Source of the DNA: SZAS-103 sp036496805
GTDB taxonomy: Bacteria > Pseudomonadota > Gammaproteobacteria > Xanthomonadales > Xanthomonadaceae
Assembly (NCBI GenBank): GCA_036496805.1
Contig: DASXKN010000005.1
Coordinates: 1 to 64,000 of the forward strand
Length of the DNA stretch: 64,000 bases
Direction: 5' to 3'
The position numbers and the translations under genes are program-made. Of the stretch, positions 29,941 to 39,187 are shown piece after piece (positions within the stretch are counted from its first letter, which is position 1; every line of letters begins with the position of its first letter). The notes below the pieces were generated by a model. It searched no databases. It was not told the origin of the DNA and worked only from the letters and a program-made list of their open reading frames with translations.

Positions 29941-31659
29941 TCACGACCGGATGGACGCGAGGCCGCCTGCATCCATCGCCGTCTCGACCAGGCGTCCATC
30001 CTCCATCCGCAGCACGCGGTCGGCCAGCGCCAGGCTCGCCGGCCGGTGGGTGATCAGCAGCACGGTGCGGTGGCGCAATGCCTCGTGGCATTGCGCGATG
30101 AATTCGCGCTCTCCCTCGGGATCGAACATCGCGGTGGCCTCGTCGAGGATCAGCACGGCCGGGTCCTTGAGCAGGGCGCGCGCCAGCGCGATGCGCTGCT
30201 TCTGGCCGCCCGACAGGCGCACGCCCTGGTCGCCGATCACGGTGTCGTATCCGTCGGGCAGCATCATCGCGAACTCGTGCGCGCGCGCCGCGACCGCCGC
30301 GCGTTCGATATCCGCATGCGAGGCGTCCGCGCGACCGTAGGCGATGTTGTCGGCGATCGATGCGTTGAACAGCAGCACGTTCTGCGGCACCAGCGCGATC
30401 CGCTCGCGCAGGTCGCGCATGCGCAGTTCGCGCAGGTCGACGCCGTCGAGCGCGATCGTCCCGGCCTGGGGATCGTCGAAGCGCAGCAGCAGGTGGGCGA
30501 GGGTGCTCTTGCCGGCGCCGTTCGCGCCGGTGATCGCCACCGTCTCGCCGGCGCGCACGCGCAGGTCGAGGCCGCTCAGCACCGGTCCGCGATCGCGCCA
30601 GGCGAAGCGCACGCCGGCGAAGGCGATCTCGCCGCGGGCACTCGCGAGCTCGCGCCGTCCCTCGTCCGGCTCGGGCGCTTCGGCGAAGGTCTCGATCAGC
30701 CGCTGTGCGCTGCCTCGCGCAACCTGGAACTGGCCGTACACGGTCGCGAGCTGGCTCACCGGCTGCGTCAGCAGCAATCCGTACAGCAGCAGGGTGACGA
30801 GATCGGAAGGCCGCATCGTGCCGTCGGCGACCGCGCGGCTGCCGAGCCACAACAGCAAGAGCACGCCCGCCGATGCGAGCAGCCGCACCGCCGGCCCGAT
30901 CAGCGCCTGCATCCGCAGCAGGCGCAGTTCGATGTCGCGCAGCCGCGTCGCATGCGCGCCGAACCGCGCCGACTCCGCGCCTTCGCCGGTGTAGGCCTTG
31001 ATGATCGGCAGCATCGCCAGGTTCTGTTCGGCGATCGCCGACTTCGTCGCATGCGCCTGCGCCAGCGCGTTCGACAGCGGCCGCAGGCGACGGCCGATGA
31101 GGCGCAGGGCGAGATGGAAGATCCCGATGCACAGCGCGACCAGCAGGCCGATCCACGGCTGGATGCGCAACATCGCGATCAGTGCGCCGGCGCAGGTGAG
31201 CAGCGACGGCAACAGCGGCGTGACCACGCCAGTGAGGAAGCCGCTCAGCCGCACCACGTCGTCGGTGAGAAGCGAGAGCACCTCGCCGCGACGACGCGCC
31301 TGGTGCCAGGACAGCGGCAGCGACTGCAGGTGGTCGTACAAGCGTGCGCAGGCGTCGGCGACGAGGTGCGCGCCGGTCTTCTCGATCGTCAGCGCGTTGC
31401 CGTAGGCCAGTGCGGATTGCAGCGTGACCAGTCCCAGCCATGTCCACAGAAGTCCGGCCACAGGCCGCATGTGGAGCAGCGCGTCGGAGAACATCCCGGC
31501 GAGCCATGGCATCGCCAGCGCGGCGAGGCTCTCGGCCAGCAGCAGGAATGCGGCGAAAGCCAGCGCGTCGCGATACGGCAAAGCGAATGTCAGCAACGAC
31601 CGCAGGCCGCGATGCGCGTCCGGGTCGCGCGCTCCCGAATTGGCCGCGCCGTCTTTCAT
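29941..31659 (-). CDS. ABC exporter, fused permease and ATPase (MsbA/MdlB-like)
   Basis: The 572-residue half-transporter has six transmembrane helices in residues 20-300 and an ATPase domain in residues 330-570. Motifs are Walker A GANGAGKST (about 375), Q-loop LVPQNVLLFN, signature RLSGGQKQR (about 480), Walker B VLILDEAT (about 502) and H-loop THR. It would act as a homodimer exporting lipids, peptides or drugs; the substrate cannot be told from sequence. ATG 31659 was chosen; GTG 31662 precedes it directly and no ribosome binding site is obvious. It is 76 nt downstream of the nucleotidyltransferase gene on the same strand. Confidence 0.9.
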   Translation of the reverse strand: MKDGAANSGARDPDAHRGLRSLLTFALPYRDALAFAAFLLLAESLAALAMPWLAGMFSDALLHMRPVAGLLWTWLGLVTLQSALAYGNALTIEKTGAHLVADACARLYDHLQSLPLSWHQARRRGEVLSLLTDDVVRLSGFLTGVVTPLLPSLLTCAGALIAMLRIQPWIGLLVALCIGIFHLALRLIGRRLRPLSNALAQAHATKSAIAEQNLAMLPIIKAYTGEGAESARFGAHATRLRDIELRLLRMQALIGPAVRLLASAGVLLLLWLGSRAVADGTMRPSDLVTLLLYGLLLTQPVSQLATVYGQFQVARGSAQRLIETFAEAPEPDEGRRELASARGEIAFAGVRFAWRDRGPVLSGLDLRVRAGETVAITGANGAGKSTLAHLLLRFDDPQAGTIALDGVDLRELRMRDLRERIALVPQNVLLFNASIADNIAYGRADASHADIERAAVAARAHEFAMMLPDGYDTVIGDQGVRLSGGQKQRIALARALLKDPAVLILDEATAMFDPEGEREFIAQCHEALRHRTVLLITHRPASLALADRVLRMEDGRLVETAMDAGGLASIRS

Positions 31660-31735
31660 CACGTTGCGCGCTTCCCGCTGGAAACCATCGCGTTCATGAC
31701 GTTCGAATTCTCCGCAATCACCCTAGCACGCCGCG

Positions 31736-32872
31736 CTAGCCACGCCGGCGCAGGGCAATCCGCAGGCCGTGGCCGATCCGCCGCAGGTAGGCCCAGGCCA
31801 GGCCTGCCGCTCCTCGCGCCGGATACTGACCGCGCATGTAGTCGGCATCCGGGAACAGTTTCTCGCGTGCCCATGCCAGGCGCTGGCGCGGGGTGATCGC
31901 GCGCAGGTTCCGCCATTCCTGGTACCAGCGCAGGTTGGCCTTGCCGATGTCGAAGGCCTCGCTGCGCGCGGCGTCTTCCAGCGATCGCAGCAGATCCTCC
32001 GGCAGGGGCGTGGCAAATGCCGCCTGCGCCTGCCGCAAGCCGTCGACGCAGGTGCCGGCGATGCCGCGTTCGATCGCGATCCGGTGCAGCGATTCAAAGT
32101 CTTCAGACGCGAAGCGTCGCGCCAGCAGGTCGATGTCGTACAGCCACAGCAGGCGATCGCCGTGCGCATTCGAACCCGGCTCCGCGGGAAGGTTGGCGAT
32201 GCGGTGCATGCACGCGTGCAATAGCGCATGCACGGGGCCGAGTCCGCGCGCGACCGGATCGATGGCCGGCAGCGCGATGACTGCGGCATCGAGTTCATCC
32301 CACGAAAGCGCGTCGGAGAAGATCGCAAGGTTCGCCAGCTTCCAGTGCGCATCGATGTGGTGAGTCTGGCCGTTCGCGTCCACGCGATGCAGGGACAGCT
32401 CGTAGCCGGTCGTAACGCCCGCGAGCGCGTCCGTTGCGGCGTAGCCCAGCGGCTGCAGCGCCGCCTTGCCGAGTTCTACCGAGGCCCGGTCGCGAAAAAG
32501 CAGGTCGGTGTCCACGCGCGGGCGCAGGTGCGCGGACGGATACAGCCAGTACCCCAGCGCGCTGCCCTTGAGCAGCAGCGTCGGCACGCGCGCTTCGGCG
32601 AGCGCGCGCACGACGCGCACCAGTTCGGCGTGGTCCGGCAGGCTGGCCACGACGCGTCCGCGTTCGAAGGCTGCGAACTCCGCCGCGATGGATGCAGGCA
32701 GCAGGTTGCTCGCACCGTTGGCGTGGACGAGCGCGGCGACGCCTTCCTTCACCGCGCATGCAAGCAATTCATCGGCTGCGGTCGCATCGCCGTGCCATAC
32801 CGGACGCTCGCCGCGCAGGGCGGCGGCGAGCCACGCGCGGTGGGAGACGGTCGTTGCAGGATCGGGTCGCAT
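31736..32872 (-). CDS. Nucleotidyltransferase-family protein
   Basis: The 378-residue protein resembles the uncharacterised nucleotidyltransferase family that often lies in capsule or lasso-peptide loci. The key segment is VPTLLLKGSALGYWLYPSAHLRPRVDTDLLF (about residues 95-125): a Lys-Gly-Ser pair and the Asp-x-Asp of a polymerase-beta-type active site. A His-rich stretch (GQTHHIDAHWKL) and a helical C-terminal half follow. The target is unknown. A -10-like TAGCAT stands exactly six bases upstream of ATG 32872 and there is no Shine-Dalgarno sequence, so a leaderless mRNA is likely. The ABC exporter is next in the same direction. Confidence 0.75.
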   Translation of the reverse strand: MRPDPATTVSHRAWLAAALRGERPVWHGDATAADELLACAVKEGVAALVHANGASNLLPASIAAEFAAFERGRVVASLPDHAELVRVVRALAEARVPTLLLKGSALGYWLYPSAHLRPRVDTDLLFRDRASVELGKAALQPLGYAATDALAGVTTGYELSLHRVDANGQTHHIDAHWKLANLAIFSDALSWDELDAAVIALPAIDPVARGLGPVHALLHACMHRIANLPAEPGSNAHGDRLLWLYDIDLLARRFASEDFESLHRIAIERGIAGTCVDGLRQAQAAFATPLPEDLLRSLEDAARSEAFDIGKANLRWYQEWRNLRAITPRQRLAWAREKLFPDADYMRGQYPARGAAGLAWAYLRRIGHGLRIALRRRG

Positions 32873-32996
32873 GCGCGGATGCTAGCAGCAGCGCCATCCC
32901 GAGCCGGGATGGCCTCCCCTCGAAGCGCACGGCCATCGCAGGTCGACCTGCAGACGTGCGCTCGCGTCGGTCAGCGATTCCTTGCGCGATCGTCGC

Positions 32997-34976
32997 CTAC
33001 TGCGTCACGTACACGTATTCGTGCTGCGCATCGCGCAGGATCAGGCTGCGCTTGTGGTCCTTCTCGCCGGCGACGAATTCGAAGCCCTGCACGGTCGGCG
33101 AGACGCTGATCCAGCTGGTGGTGCCGTCGTCGTTCTTCTTGCTGGCCATGCGGCTGTCGAGCGTGCCGGCGTGGAAGTACACCTCCCCGCCTTCGTGGCG
33201 CACCGCCAGCTCGCCCAGTTCGCCGCTGGCATAGCGTGCGGCGAGTTGCGCCGCCGCAGCCGGATCGGCGGGCAGGCGCAGTTGCTCGCGCAGTTTCGCG
33301 CGCTCGCTGTCGTCTTCTTCGATGTAGGACGCGAGCATCGCGTCCGCCTGCGGTTTGCCGTCGAACATCAGTTCGGCCAGCTTGCGCAGGAATGGACCGC
33401 GCAGGTCGACGCCGGGTTCGGAATTGGTCAGGATCACCGCACCCACGCCATAGTCGGGAAACCACATCATGTCGCTGTGGTAGCCGGCGAGATCGCCTCC
33501 GTGGTGCACGACGGTGATGCCCCACCGCTTGTCGACCATCAGGCCCATGCCATAGTCGATACCGTCGCTGACGACCACGTTCGGCACGCGCCGCTGCATC
33601 AGGTTCTGCTCGGAGACCAGGCGCTGGCCGCCCGGCAACTGGCCCTTCGCCAGTTCCACCATCACGTACTGGCTCAGGTCGTGCGCGCTGGTCCACATGC
33701 CGCCGGCGGGGCGCAGCGGCACCACCGTGTAGTTGAGGTCCATCACGCCGACCACCGGATTGCCGTCGATGTCCACGTCGTGCGGGCGCGCCCAGTCGCC
33801 CTGCATCGCCTTCGCGAAGTCGAAGGTCGTGCGGGTCATGCCGAGCGGACCGAATACTTTCTTCTGCATCGCCTCGTCGTAGGCCGCACCGAGTTCCTTG
33901 CCGGGTTCGGCGATCGCGCCGCCGATGAAGCCGGCTGCGGCGGCCATCGCATTGCTGTACTGGAAGACCTCGCCGAACTTGCTCGTCGGCTCCATCGCGC
34001 CGAGCTTGCGCATCGCGTCTTCCGGTGTGTCGTGGCCGCTCTCGAGCACCCAGCCCAGGTCCTCGCGCGGCATGCCGGTGCAGGCGCAGATCAGGTCCTT
34101 GATGCGCGCATCGCGCGTGGTCTCGGCGCTGCCGAGCTTGAACGCGGGCCACGCCTGCACCACCGGTTCATCCCAGCGCAGCTTGCCTTCATCCACCAAC
34201 TCGGCCAGCAGCAGGGTGCCCATCGCCTTGGTGTTGGAGGCGGCGATGAACAGCGTGTCCTTGTCGACCGGATCGGACTTGCCCAGCTCGCGCACGCCCA
34301 GGCCGCCCTCGTACACGATCCTGCCATGGTCGATCAGGCTGAAGGCCACGCCCGGCACCTGCGCCGCGCGCATGCCGTGGACGAGGAACTGGCGCAGTTC
34401 GCCGATCATCTTCGCGTCGATCGGATGCGCGGTGCGGCCCGCGAAGGTTTCGACCGTGTAACCCTTGGGTCGCAGGCTGCCGTCGAGCAGGTCGAACGGT
34501 CCGCTGCGTTTCTCCGCCGTGCCCTGGCTCGTCACCAGCAGTTCCACCAGCCAGCGCCCGCCGCCGTGCGCGACCTGCGCGGTGACCACCATCTTCTCGT
34601 TCGGCGAGACCACGTAGTCGAAATAGGCGCGGTCTTCCCAGCCGTTGCGCGGCGCCAGCGGCGCATTGATCCGCAGCGTGCGCTTGAAGCCCGGATCGAA
34701 CGCTTTCCATGCAGCCGCAACCGCCGAGGCCGCGTCCTTCGCATCGACGTCGAGCAGGGCGAGGGTGAAGTCGGTTTCCTGCGGATGGATCACCATCACG
34801 TCGCCCTGCATCGACTTCGTCCATCCGGGCGGCAGCTTGAACGTCGTGCCCCACGGCGTGCTCGCGGCGGTGCCGGCTTCGACGTCGCTGGAATTCGGCG
34901 CGGGCGGCGTATCGGCCATCGCTAACGGAACGGCGAGGCAGAGGGCGATGCCCAGGCTGAGCAGGTGTGCGCGCAT
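32997..34976 (-). CDS. Secreted serine hydrolase, beta-lactamase/class C family
   Basis: The 659-residue protein has a signal peptide (MRAHLLSLGIALCLAVPLAMA) and an N-terminal non-catalytic domain of about 170 residues. A penicillin-binding-protein-like serine hydrolase domain follows. Catalytic motifs are SNTK (Ser about 245, SxxK), YSN (about 338) and HGG (about 489). A C-terminal beta-rich domain (about 560-659) follows, similar to the Pab87/lipocalin-like extensions of such enzymes. Likely activity is hydrolysis of D-amino-acid peptides, esters or lactams in the periplasm; true beta-lactamase activity is not implied. GGAG lies nine bases before ATG 34976. It is a single-gene unit. Confidence 0.85.
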   Translation of the reverse strand: MRAHLLSLGIALCLAVPLAMADTPPAPNSSDVEAGTAASTPWGTTFKLPPGWTKSMQGDVMVIHPQETDFTLALLDVDAKDAASAVAAAWKAFDPGFKRTLRINAPLAPRNGWEDRAYFDYVVSPNEKMVVTAQVAHGGGRWLVELLVTSQGTAEKRSGPFDLLDGSLRPKGYTVETFAGRTAHPIDAKMIGELRQFLVHGMRAAQVPGVAFSLIDHGRIVYEGGLGVRELGKSDPVDKDTLFIAASNTKAMGTLLLAELVDEGKLRWDEPVVQAWPAFKLGSAETTRDARIKDLICACTGMPREDLGWVLESGHDTPEDAMRKLGAMEPTSKFGEVFQYSNAMAAAAGFIGGAIAEPGKELGAAYDEAMQKKVFGPLGMTRTTFDFAKAMQGDWARPHDVDIDGNPVVGVMDLNYTVVPLRPAGGMWTSAHDLSQYVMVELAKGQLPGGQRLVSEQNLMQRRVPNVVVSDGIDYGMGLMVDKRWGITVVHHGGDLAGYHSDMMWFPDYGVGAVILTNSEPGVDLRGPFLRKLAELMFDGKPQADAMLASYIEEDDSERAKLREQLRLPADPAAAAQLAARYASGELGELAVRHEGGEVYFHAGTLDSRMASKKNDDGTTSWISVSPTVQGFEFVAGEKDHKRSLILRDAQHEYVYVTQ

Positions 34977-35131
34977 GTGGTGGGTGCTCCGTGGAGGATG
35001 CGGAACCCTAGCAGGGAGGCGAACGGCATTCCACGGGTAGCGCGTCGGCGTGAATCGCGGCTTCGGTTGCCGGTCGGCCGATTGCGGGAACCGGGTTTTC
35101 GGCTGCGTTTCCGGAAGCACGATGCGGGCCT

Positions 35132-35683
35132 TCAGTAGCAATCGGCGCAGCCGATCACCGGCAGTCCCAGTGCGCCCTGCACGACGTCCACCTCATGGGG
35201 CTTGCCCACGCTTGCGCGGTCGTAGTCGTCGAATGCGACGGTGATCCACTTGTCTTCGTCCCGATAGCGCAGGCGCAGCCAGTACTCCGGGCCGTTCGAG
35301 CTGCGCGCGGGCACGACATATTTCTTCTCGAGCACCTGCAGGGACTCGGTGCGATGCGGTCCGCTGGCGAAACGATGGTTGATCCAGGTCGTCGCGGCAA
35401 CGGACCAGATGCACAGGCCGAGGACGAGGAAGATGCCCGCGGCCCAGCGGTCGCCCGTAGACAGGTCGAGCCGGCGGATGACTGCGACGCACGGAATCGA
35501 GAGCAGCAGGGCGGTGCCCAGGCCGATGCAGACGAGCTGGAGTTCACCAAGGGTGTTGTCGAATGCCACGCGCTCGATCAGCAGCGGGACGAGGCTGCTG
35601 AAGAACGTTCCGCAGGAAACCCAGGTGGCGGCGCGTTCCTGCGGAGATATGTGGCGCTTGGGCGCTGGATGAGACCTTGGCAT
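35132..35683 (-). CDS. DUF3592-like membrane protein
   Basis: The 183-residue protein has two or three hydrophobic segments (about residues 20-45, 52-72 and 88-108). A small extracytoplasmic domain follows, with YVVPARSSNGPEYWLRLRYRDEDKWITVAFDDYDRASVGKPHEV. That pattern (a Tyr/Leu strand followed by a strand and a short turn) is typical of DUF3592 proteins of unknown function. It ends VIGCADCY. ATG 35683 is assigned from the beginning of the hydrophilic N terminus (MPRSHPAPKRH); no ribosome binding site is clear. Confidence 0.55.
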   Translation of the reverse strand: MPRSHPAPKRHISPQERAATWVSCGTFFSSLVPLLIERVAFDNTLGELQLVCIGLGTALLLSIPCVAVIRRLDLSTGDRWAAGIFLVLGLCIWSVAATTWINHRFASGPHRTESLQVLEKKYVVPARSSNGPEYWLRLRYRDEDKWITVAFDDYDRASVGKPHEVDVVQGALGLPVIGCADCY

Positions 35684-35904
35684 CAAGGGCTTTGCGTGGG
35701 GCGTGGGCGGAAGGTAGCTCAGGATATCCGTCCATGGGCGCAGCGACCGGAGCTGCGCGAATCGCAGCGCGGTGCAGGGGTGGGGGCGACCACAGGTCGA
35801 TGGACTGTCCACCGCGGGGCGACTTCACGGCCACGTCTTCGGTTTCGCTGGGCAGTGGTGTCGCCGCAATGCATCGTGCGTTGGAAGGAACCGGGAGATA
35901 TCCG

Positions 35905-36699
35905 ATGCGCACGGTGTATTTGTTGCTGCTGGCGGGGTTGTTCGCAATGGCGTCGTCCTGCACGAACGCTTTGGCGGCGACCAGCGTCAGGGTGGTCGAC
36001 GCCTGGCCGCAGGGAGCAGACGTGGTGCTGGGGAGAAACCAGAACTACTACCTGCGGCTGGCCTACGCGACCGATCGGCCGGTGCATATCTGGGCACGGC
36101 CCTATTTTCACGGGCAGCCGGCCCAGGCGGGGAGCAATCCGTCGCGCGAGTACAACGGCAGCGGCGAGGCCTTCGGCTGGTTCTTCCTGGCGCGGCCGGA
36201 TGCGCAGGTGGACGAGGTACGCATCACGGCCGGCGACGGCAGCCCGGCGGATACGCCGCAGGTAGCCGACTTGCGTGTGCGGGTGTCGGGCAGCGAGCGG
36301 ACCGGGGCCCGGAGCGACGAGCCGGCGTGGGTGGGCTCCATGAAGACGGCCGAGGCGCAGGCGGAACGCGCCGATTACCAGGCGCGCATGAATGCCCCGA
36401 TCCGTCCCGGCGAGGGGCTGCTGTTCGCCGGATTCATGTTGCTTGTATGCGCGACCGGGCTGTTTTCGCTCGGCATGCCCGCATGGGCGCTGTGGAAGTG
36501 GCGGGGAGGCTGGCGCCTCGCTGCGGTCGTGCCCGCTGCCGTGATGGCTTTCGTGATGCTCCGCATCATGGTCGATACCGCCCGCGATCCGACCTCGCAC
36601 AATCTCTGGCCCTTCGAGGTCCTGGTAGCCGGGCTGCCGTGCGCGGTGGTGCTGCTGGTGATGGTGATGCTGCGGCGGGCGAGGCTGCGGCGGGCTTGA
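35905..36699 (+). CDS. Membrane-anchored protein of unknown function
   Basis: The 264-residue protein is not recognised. It has a signal segment (MRTVYLLLLAGLFAMASSC to ALAAT; the Cys could be lipidated), then a periplasmic beta-rich domain of about 145 residues (VRVVDAWPQGADVVLGRNQNYYLRLAYATDRPVHIWARPYFHG). A Glu/Ala helix and three hydrophobic segments (about 170-195, 205-230 and 240-260) follow. GGGAG stands seven bases before ATG 35905, so the start is well supported. It is divergent from the DUF3592 gene and upstream of the exopolysaccharide operon, from which its own stop is separated by 257 nt. Confidence 0.65.
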   Translation: MRTVYLLLLAGLFAMASSCTNALAATSVRVVDAWPQGADVVLGRNQNYYLRLAYATDRPVHIWARPYFHGQPAQAGSNPSREYNGSGEAFGWFFLARPDAQVDEVRITAGDGSPADTPQVADLRVRVSGSERTGARSDEPAWVGSMKTAEAQAERADYQARMNAPIRPGEGLLFAGFMLLVCATGLFSLGMPAWALWKWRGGWRLAAVVPAAVMAFVMLRIMVDTARDPTSHNLWPFEVLVAGLPCAVVLLVMVMLRRARLRRA

Positions 36700-36883
36700 C
36701 CGCCAGGGCAAGGGGCGCCGCTGCGGCCTAGTCCCGTGCCGGGACCGCAACCGGCCGAGCCTTGGTCCCGGCCAGCCGGCGGACTCTGCGGTGCCGCTCT
36801 TGCACGGGATTCAGGACGAAAACCGGCCATTCCCCATGCCTGAATCGGGAGAATTTCCCCGTAAAAATCAGGGCGTAATCATG

Positions 36884-36912
36884 TTGACTGTGCCGCGGGG
36901 TGTTGCTAGAGT
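36884..36912 (+). promoter_or_regulatory. Sigma70 promoter of the Yjb-type operon
   Basis: TTGACT (36884-36889) and TAGAGT (36907-36912) are separated by exactly 17 nt, the best sigma70-like promoter in the window. Transcription would start near 36919, about 38 nt before the yjbE-like gene, which has its own AGGGGA ribosome binding site. Confidence 0.7.
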
Positions 36913-36956
36913 CATTCCCCGTGTGCACCCTCAAAAAACCGGCAAGGGGAAGTGAA

Positions 36957-37229
36957 ATGAAAGTTTTTGGAATCGCTGCAGCCGCTGTCTTCGCGTTGAG
37001 CCTTGCTGGCCAGAGCTTCGCCCAGCAGACCCAGCAGTCCCCGCAGGCCCCGGCTGACACGAAGCCCGCTACCGTCGTCGCTCCCGACGCGGCCGCTGGC
37101 GCGGCTGGCGGCGGAATCGCCCCGGGCACCGTCGCAGCCGTGACGGCCGTCGTGGTCGCTGGCGCTGCAGTTGCCGTCGCCACCAGTGGTGGCAGCAACA
37201 ACCACACGACCGGAACGACGCACCACTGA
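36957..37229 (+). CDS. yjbE: YjbE-like small exported protein
   Basis: The 90-residue protein has a signal peptide (MKVFGIAAAAVFALSLAGQSFA), a Gln/Pro/Thr linker and a Gly/Ala/Val-rich hydrophobic segment (GGGIAPGTVAAVTAVVVAGAAVAVATSGG). It ends in a Ser/Asn/Thr/His tail (NNHTTGTTHH). Composition and position match YjbE, the first gene of the yjbEFGH exopolysaccharide operon of enterobacteria. AGGGGA stands seven bases upstream of the ATG. A strong promoter lies before it and a terminator after it, so this gene should be expressed more than the rest of the operon. Molecular function is unknown; the His-rich tail is notable. Confidence 0.7.
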   Translation: MKVFGIAAAAVFALSLAGQSFAQQTQQSPQAPADTKPATVVAPDAAAGAAGGGIAPGTVAAVTAVVVAGAAVAVATSGGSNNHTTGTTHH

Positions 37230-37251
37230 TATTTGGTGTGTGGCGTGTCAG

Positions 37252-37279
37252 ACACCCACCGCCATGCGGTGGGTGTTTT
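37252..37279 (+). terminator. Intrinsic terminator inside the Yjb-type operon
   Basis: ACACCCACCGC, loop CAT, GCGGTGGGTGT forms a perfect 11-bp stem (37252-37276) followed by TTT. It lies 23 nt after yjbE and 107 nt before the export lipoprotein gene. The U-tract is short, so it probably attenuates rather than fully stops transcription into the downstream genes. Confidence 0.75.
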
Positions 37280-37386
37280 GGCGTGCGTAAAAATAACATG
37301 ACGGTGCATGATCGTCAGGCCGTGAACATCGCCCAAGAGGTGATGCCGATTCATGGCGTTCGGTGGAACCAAAAGGCGTTCTTTTG

Positions 37387-38496
37387 ATGAAGACCTTGCG
37401 AGCTCTGGGATCCGCGCTGATCGCCGTGACGCTCTCCTCCTGCGTCCTGTCCCCCGGCCAGCACATGAGCACGCGGGATTTCGTGCGTGAGGGCTCCGCG
37501 GACAGCAGCCGCTACCAGCTCGTGCCCATCACGGGCAAGGAAATCATCATGGAGACGGCGGCGGCACCGGCCGTCGCGGTTCCGCAGGAGCTGCTGGACT
37601 ACCGGCCCGAACCGTACCGGATCGGCGTCGGCGATTCGCTTTACATAACCGTCTGGGAACATCCGGAGCTGACCTCGCCGGCGGGAGCGCAGCAGCTCTC
37701 CAGCGCGAACGGGCGCCTCGTGCGTGCCGACGGCACGCTGTTCTATCCATATGTCGGCCTCGTGAAGGCATCGGGACTGACCGTCGAGGAATTGCGTTCG
37801 CAGATTTCGGCGAAGCTGACCAAGTACGTCGAGAAACCCCAGGTCGACATCAGCGTCAACACCTATGGCACCCAGCGCATCACCATGCGCGGCGCCTTCG
37901 TGAAGACCGATCCGCAGCCGATCACCACCACGCCGATGACCCTGGCGCAGGCGATCGGTACGGCGACGATCAATACCGACCAGGCCGATCTTTCCGGTCT
38001 GGTGCTGGCCCGCGGCGGTCACGAATACCACCTCGACCTGGACGCGCTCAGCCATGCCCAGCACGGCCTCGACGACATCTGGCTCAAGGGCGGCGATCAG
38101 GTCTTCCTGCCCTACAACGACCGCAAGCAGGTCTACGTGCTGGGTGAGGTGAACCACCCGCTGGCGATCCCGTTCAAGACGACCGCGCTCAACCTGACCC
38201 AGGCGCTTGGCGCCGCTGGTGGCCTGAGCCAGATCACCTCGAAGGGCCGTGCGGTGTACGTCATCCGCGGTGTCGAGGACATGGAAAAGGAGCCGGCCAC
38301 GATCTACCAGCTCGACGCGCATTCGCCGGCCGCCTTTGCGCTGGCTTCGCAGTTCGCGGTTCACCCGGGCGACGTGGTCTTCGTCGGTGCCGCCGACATC
38401 ACGCGCTGGAACCGTGTCCTTTCGCAGCTTCTGCCCCTGTCGGACGTGATCCAGAACGCCGCGATCGCCAACCGTGACTTTGGTACGAATCCTTGA
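37387..38496 (+). CDS. Polysaccharide export lipoprotein, Wza/GfcE-like
   Basis: The 369-residue outer-membrane auxiliary protein forms the exit channel for capsular or exopolysaccharide. A lipoprotein signal ends in TLSSC (Cys 19). The poly-export (PES) motif is YRIGVGDSLYITVWEHPELTSP (about residues 78-98), followed by SLBB-type domains (VNTYGTQRITMRGAF and KQVYVLGEVNHPLAIPF) and a C-terminal helix region LSQLLPLSDVI. ATG 37387 was chosen for the lipoprotein signal, although AAGG is rather distant (about 12 nt); GTG 37363 would add eight residues. Genes yjbF, yjbG and yjbH follow closely. Confidence 0.9.
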   Translation: MKTLRALGSALIAVTLSSCVLSPGQHMSTRDFVREGSADSSRYQLVPITGKEIIMETAAAPAVAVPQELLDYRPEPYRIGVGDSLYITVWEHPELTSPAGAQQLSSANGRLVRADGTLFYPYVGLVKASGLTVEELRSQISAKLTKYVEKPQVDISVNTYGTQRITMRGAFVKTDPQPITTTPMTLAQAIGTATINTDQADLSGLVLARGGHEYHLDLDALSHAQHGLDDIWLKGGDQVFLPYNDRKQVYVLGEVNHPLAIPFKTTALNLTQALGAAGGLSQITSKGRAVYVIRGVEDMEKEPATIYQLDAHSPAAFALASQFAVHPGDVVFVGAADITRWNRVLSQLLPLSDVIQNAAIANRDFGTNP

Positions 38497-38533
38497 CCCA
38501 TCTCCTGGCTGCGCAGCCAGGACGACCTCCGGC

Positions 38534-39187
38534 ATGAGGCGACACGCCGCGACCGCGATCCTGGCGGTGCTGCTGGCTGGCTGCTCCTCGATCTACGGCG
38601 AAAACCTGAACGCGGTACGGACGGCCCTGCACGGTCAGCAGCAGGTAGCTCCCACCGCCGAGTCGGTCGCCGCAAAGCCTTACTTCCAGTTGCTCGCGAT
38701 CTCGCCGGACGGCAAGGGCCTGATGATCCTCGGCGGCGTCGAGGGCGACCTGCAGGGTTGGTACGGCCATTCCGGCGAAGGCCTGTTCCTCGACCACGGG
38801 CTCGTGGTGCGCACGATCGGCTTGCGCCAGAATCTCGACGACACCCATTGGTCCTCCGGCAGCCCGTTCGCCGGTGGATTGCAGACCCTGGGGCCGGGGT
38901 TCGAAGGCGACCGCGTCGTGGACTGGTCGCCGGGCTATCGCTACGGGATCACCGAACACGTGCGCCTGGTGCCTGCGCGCATGGAGGACGTGAATATCCT
39001 CGGCACGATCCATCACCTGCAGCGCATCGACGAACACGTCAGCGCGCCGGAAGCTGGATTCGCGGCCGACAACCAGTACTGGATCGATCCCTCCGACGGC
39101 TTCATCTGGAAGAGCCACCAGGTGATCGCGCCCGGCCTTCCGCTGGATATCGTCCAGCTCCGTCCCTACCGGGATGGGACTCCATGA
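38534..39187 (+). CDS. yjbF: YjbF/GfcB-family lipoprotein
   Basis: The 217-residue lipoprotein (AVLLAGC, Cys about 17) has the YjbF/GfcB pattern: FQLLAISPDGKGLMILGGVEGDLQGWYG, then DHGLVVRTIGLRQNLDDTHW and YRYGITEHVRLVP ... QYWIDPSDGFIWKSHQ. Members take part in group 4 capsule or Yjb exopolysaccharide production at the outer membrane; exact biochemistry is unknown. It is placed between the export channel gene and yjbG. Its TGA stop overlaps the next ATG (ATGA), showing coupled translation. ATG 38534 is fixed by the lipoprotein signal. Confidence 0.88.
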   Translation: MRRHAATAILAVLLAGCSSIYGENLNAVRTALHGQQQVAPTAESVAAKPYFQLLAISPDGKGLMILGGVEGDLQGWYGHSGEGLFLDHGLVVRTIGLRQNLDDTHWSSGSPFAGGLQTLGPGFEGDRVVDWSPGYRYGITEHVRLVPARMEDVNILGTIHHLQRIDEHVSAPEAGFAADNQYWIDPSDGFIWKSHQVIAPGLPLDIVQLRPYRDGTP

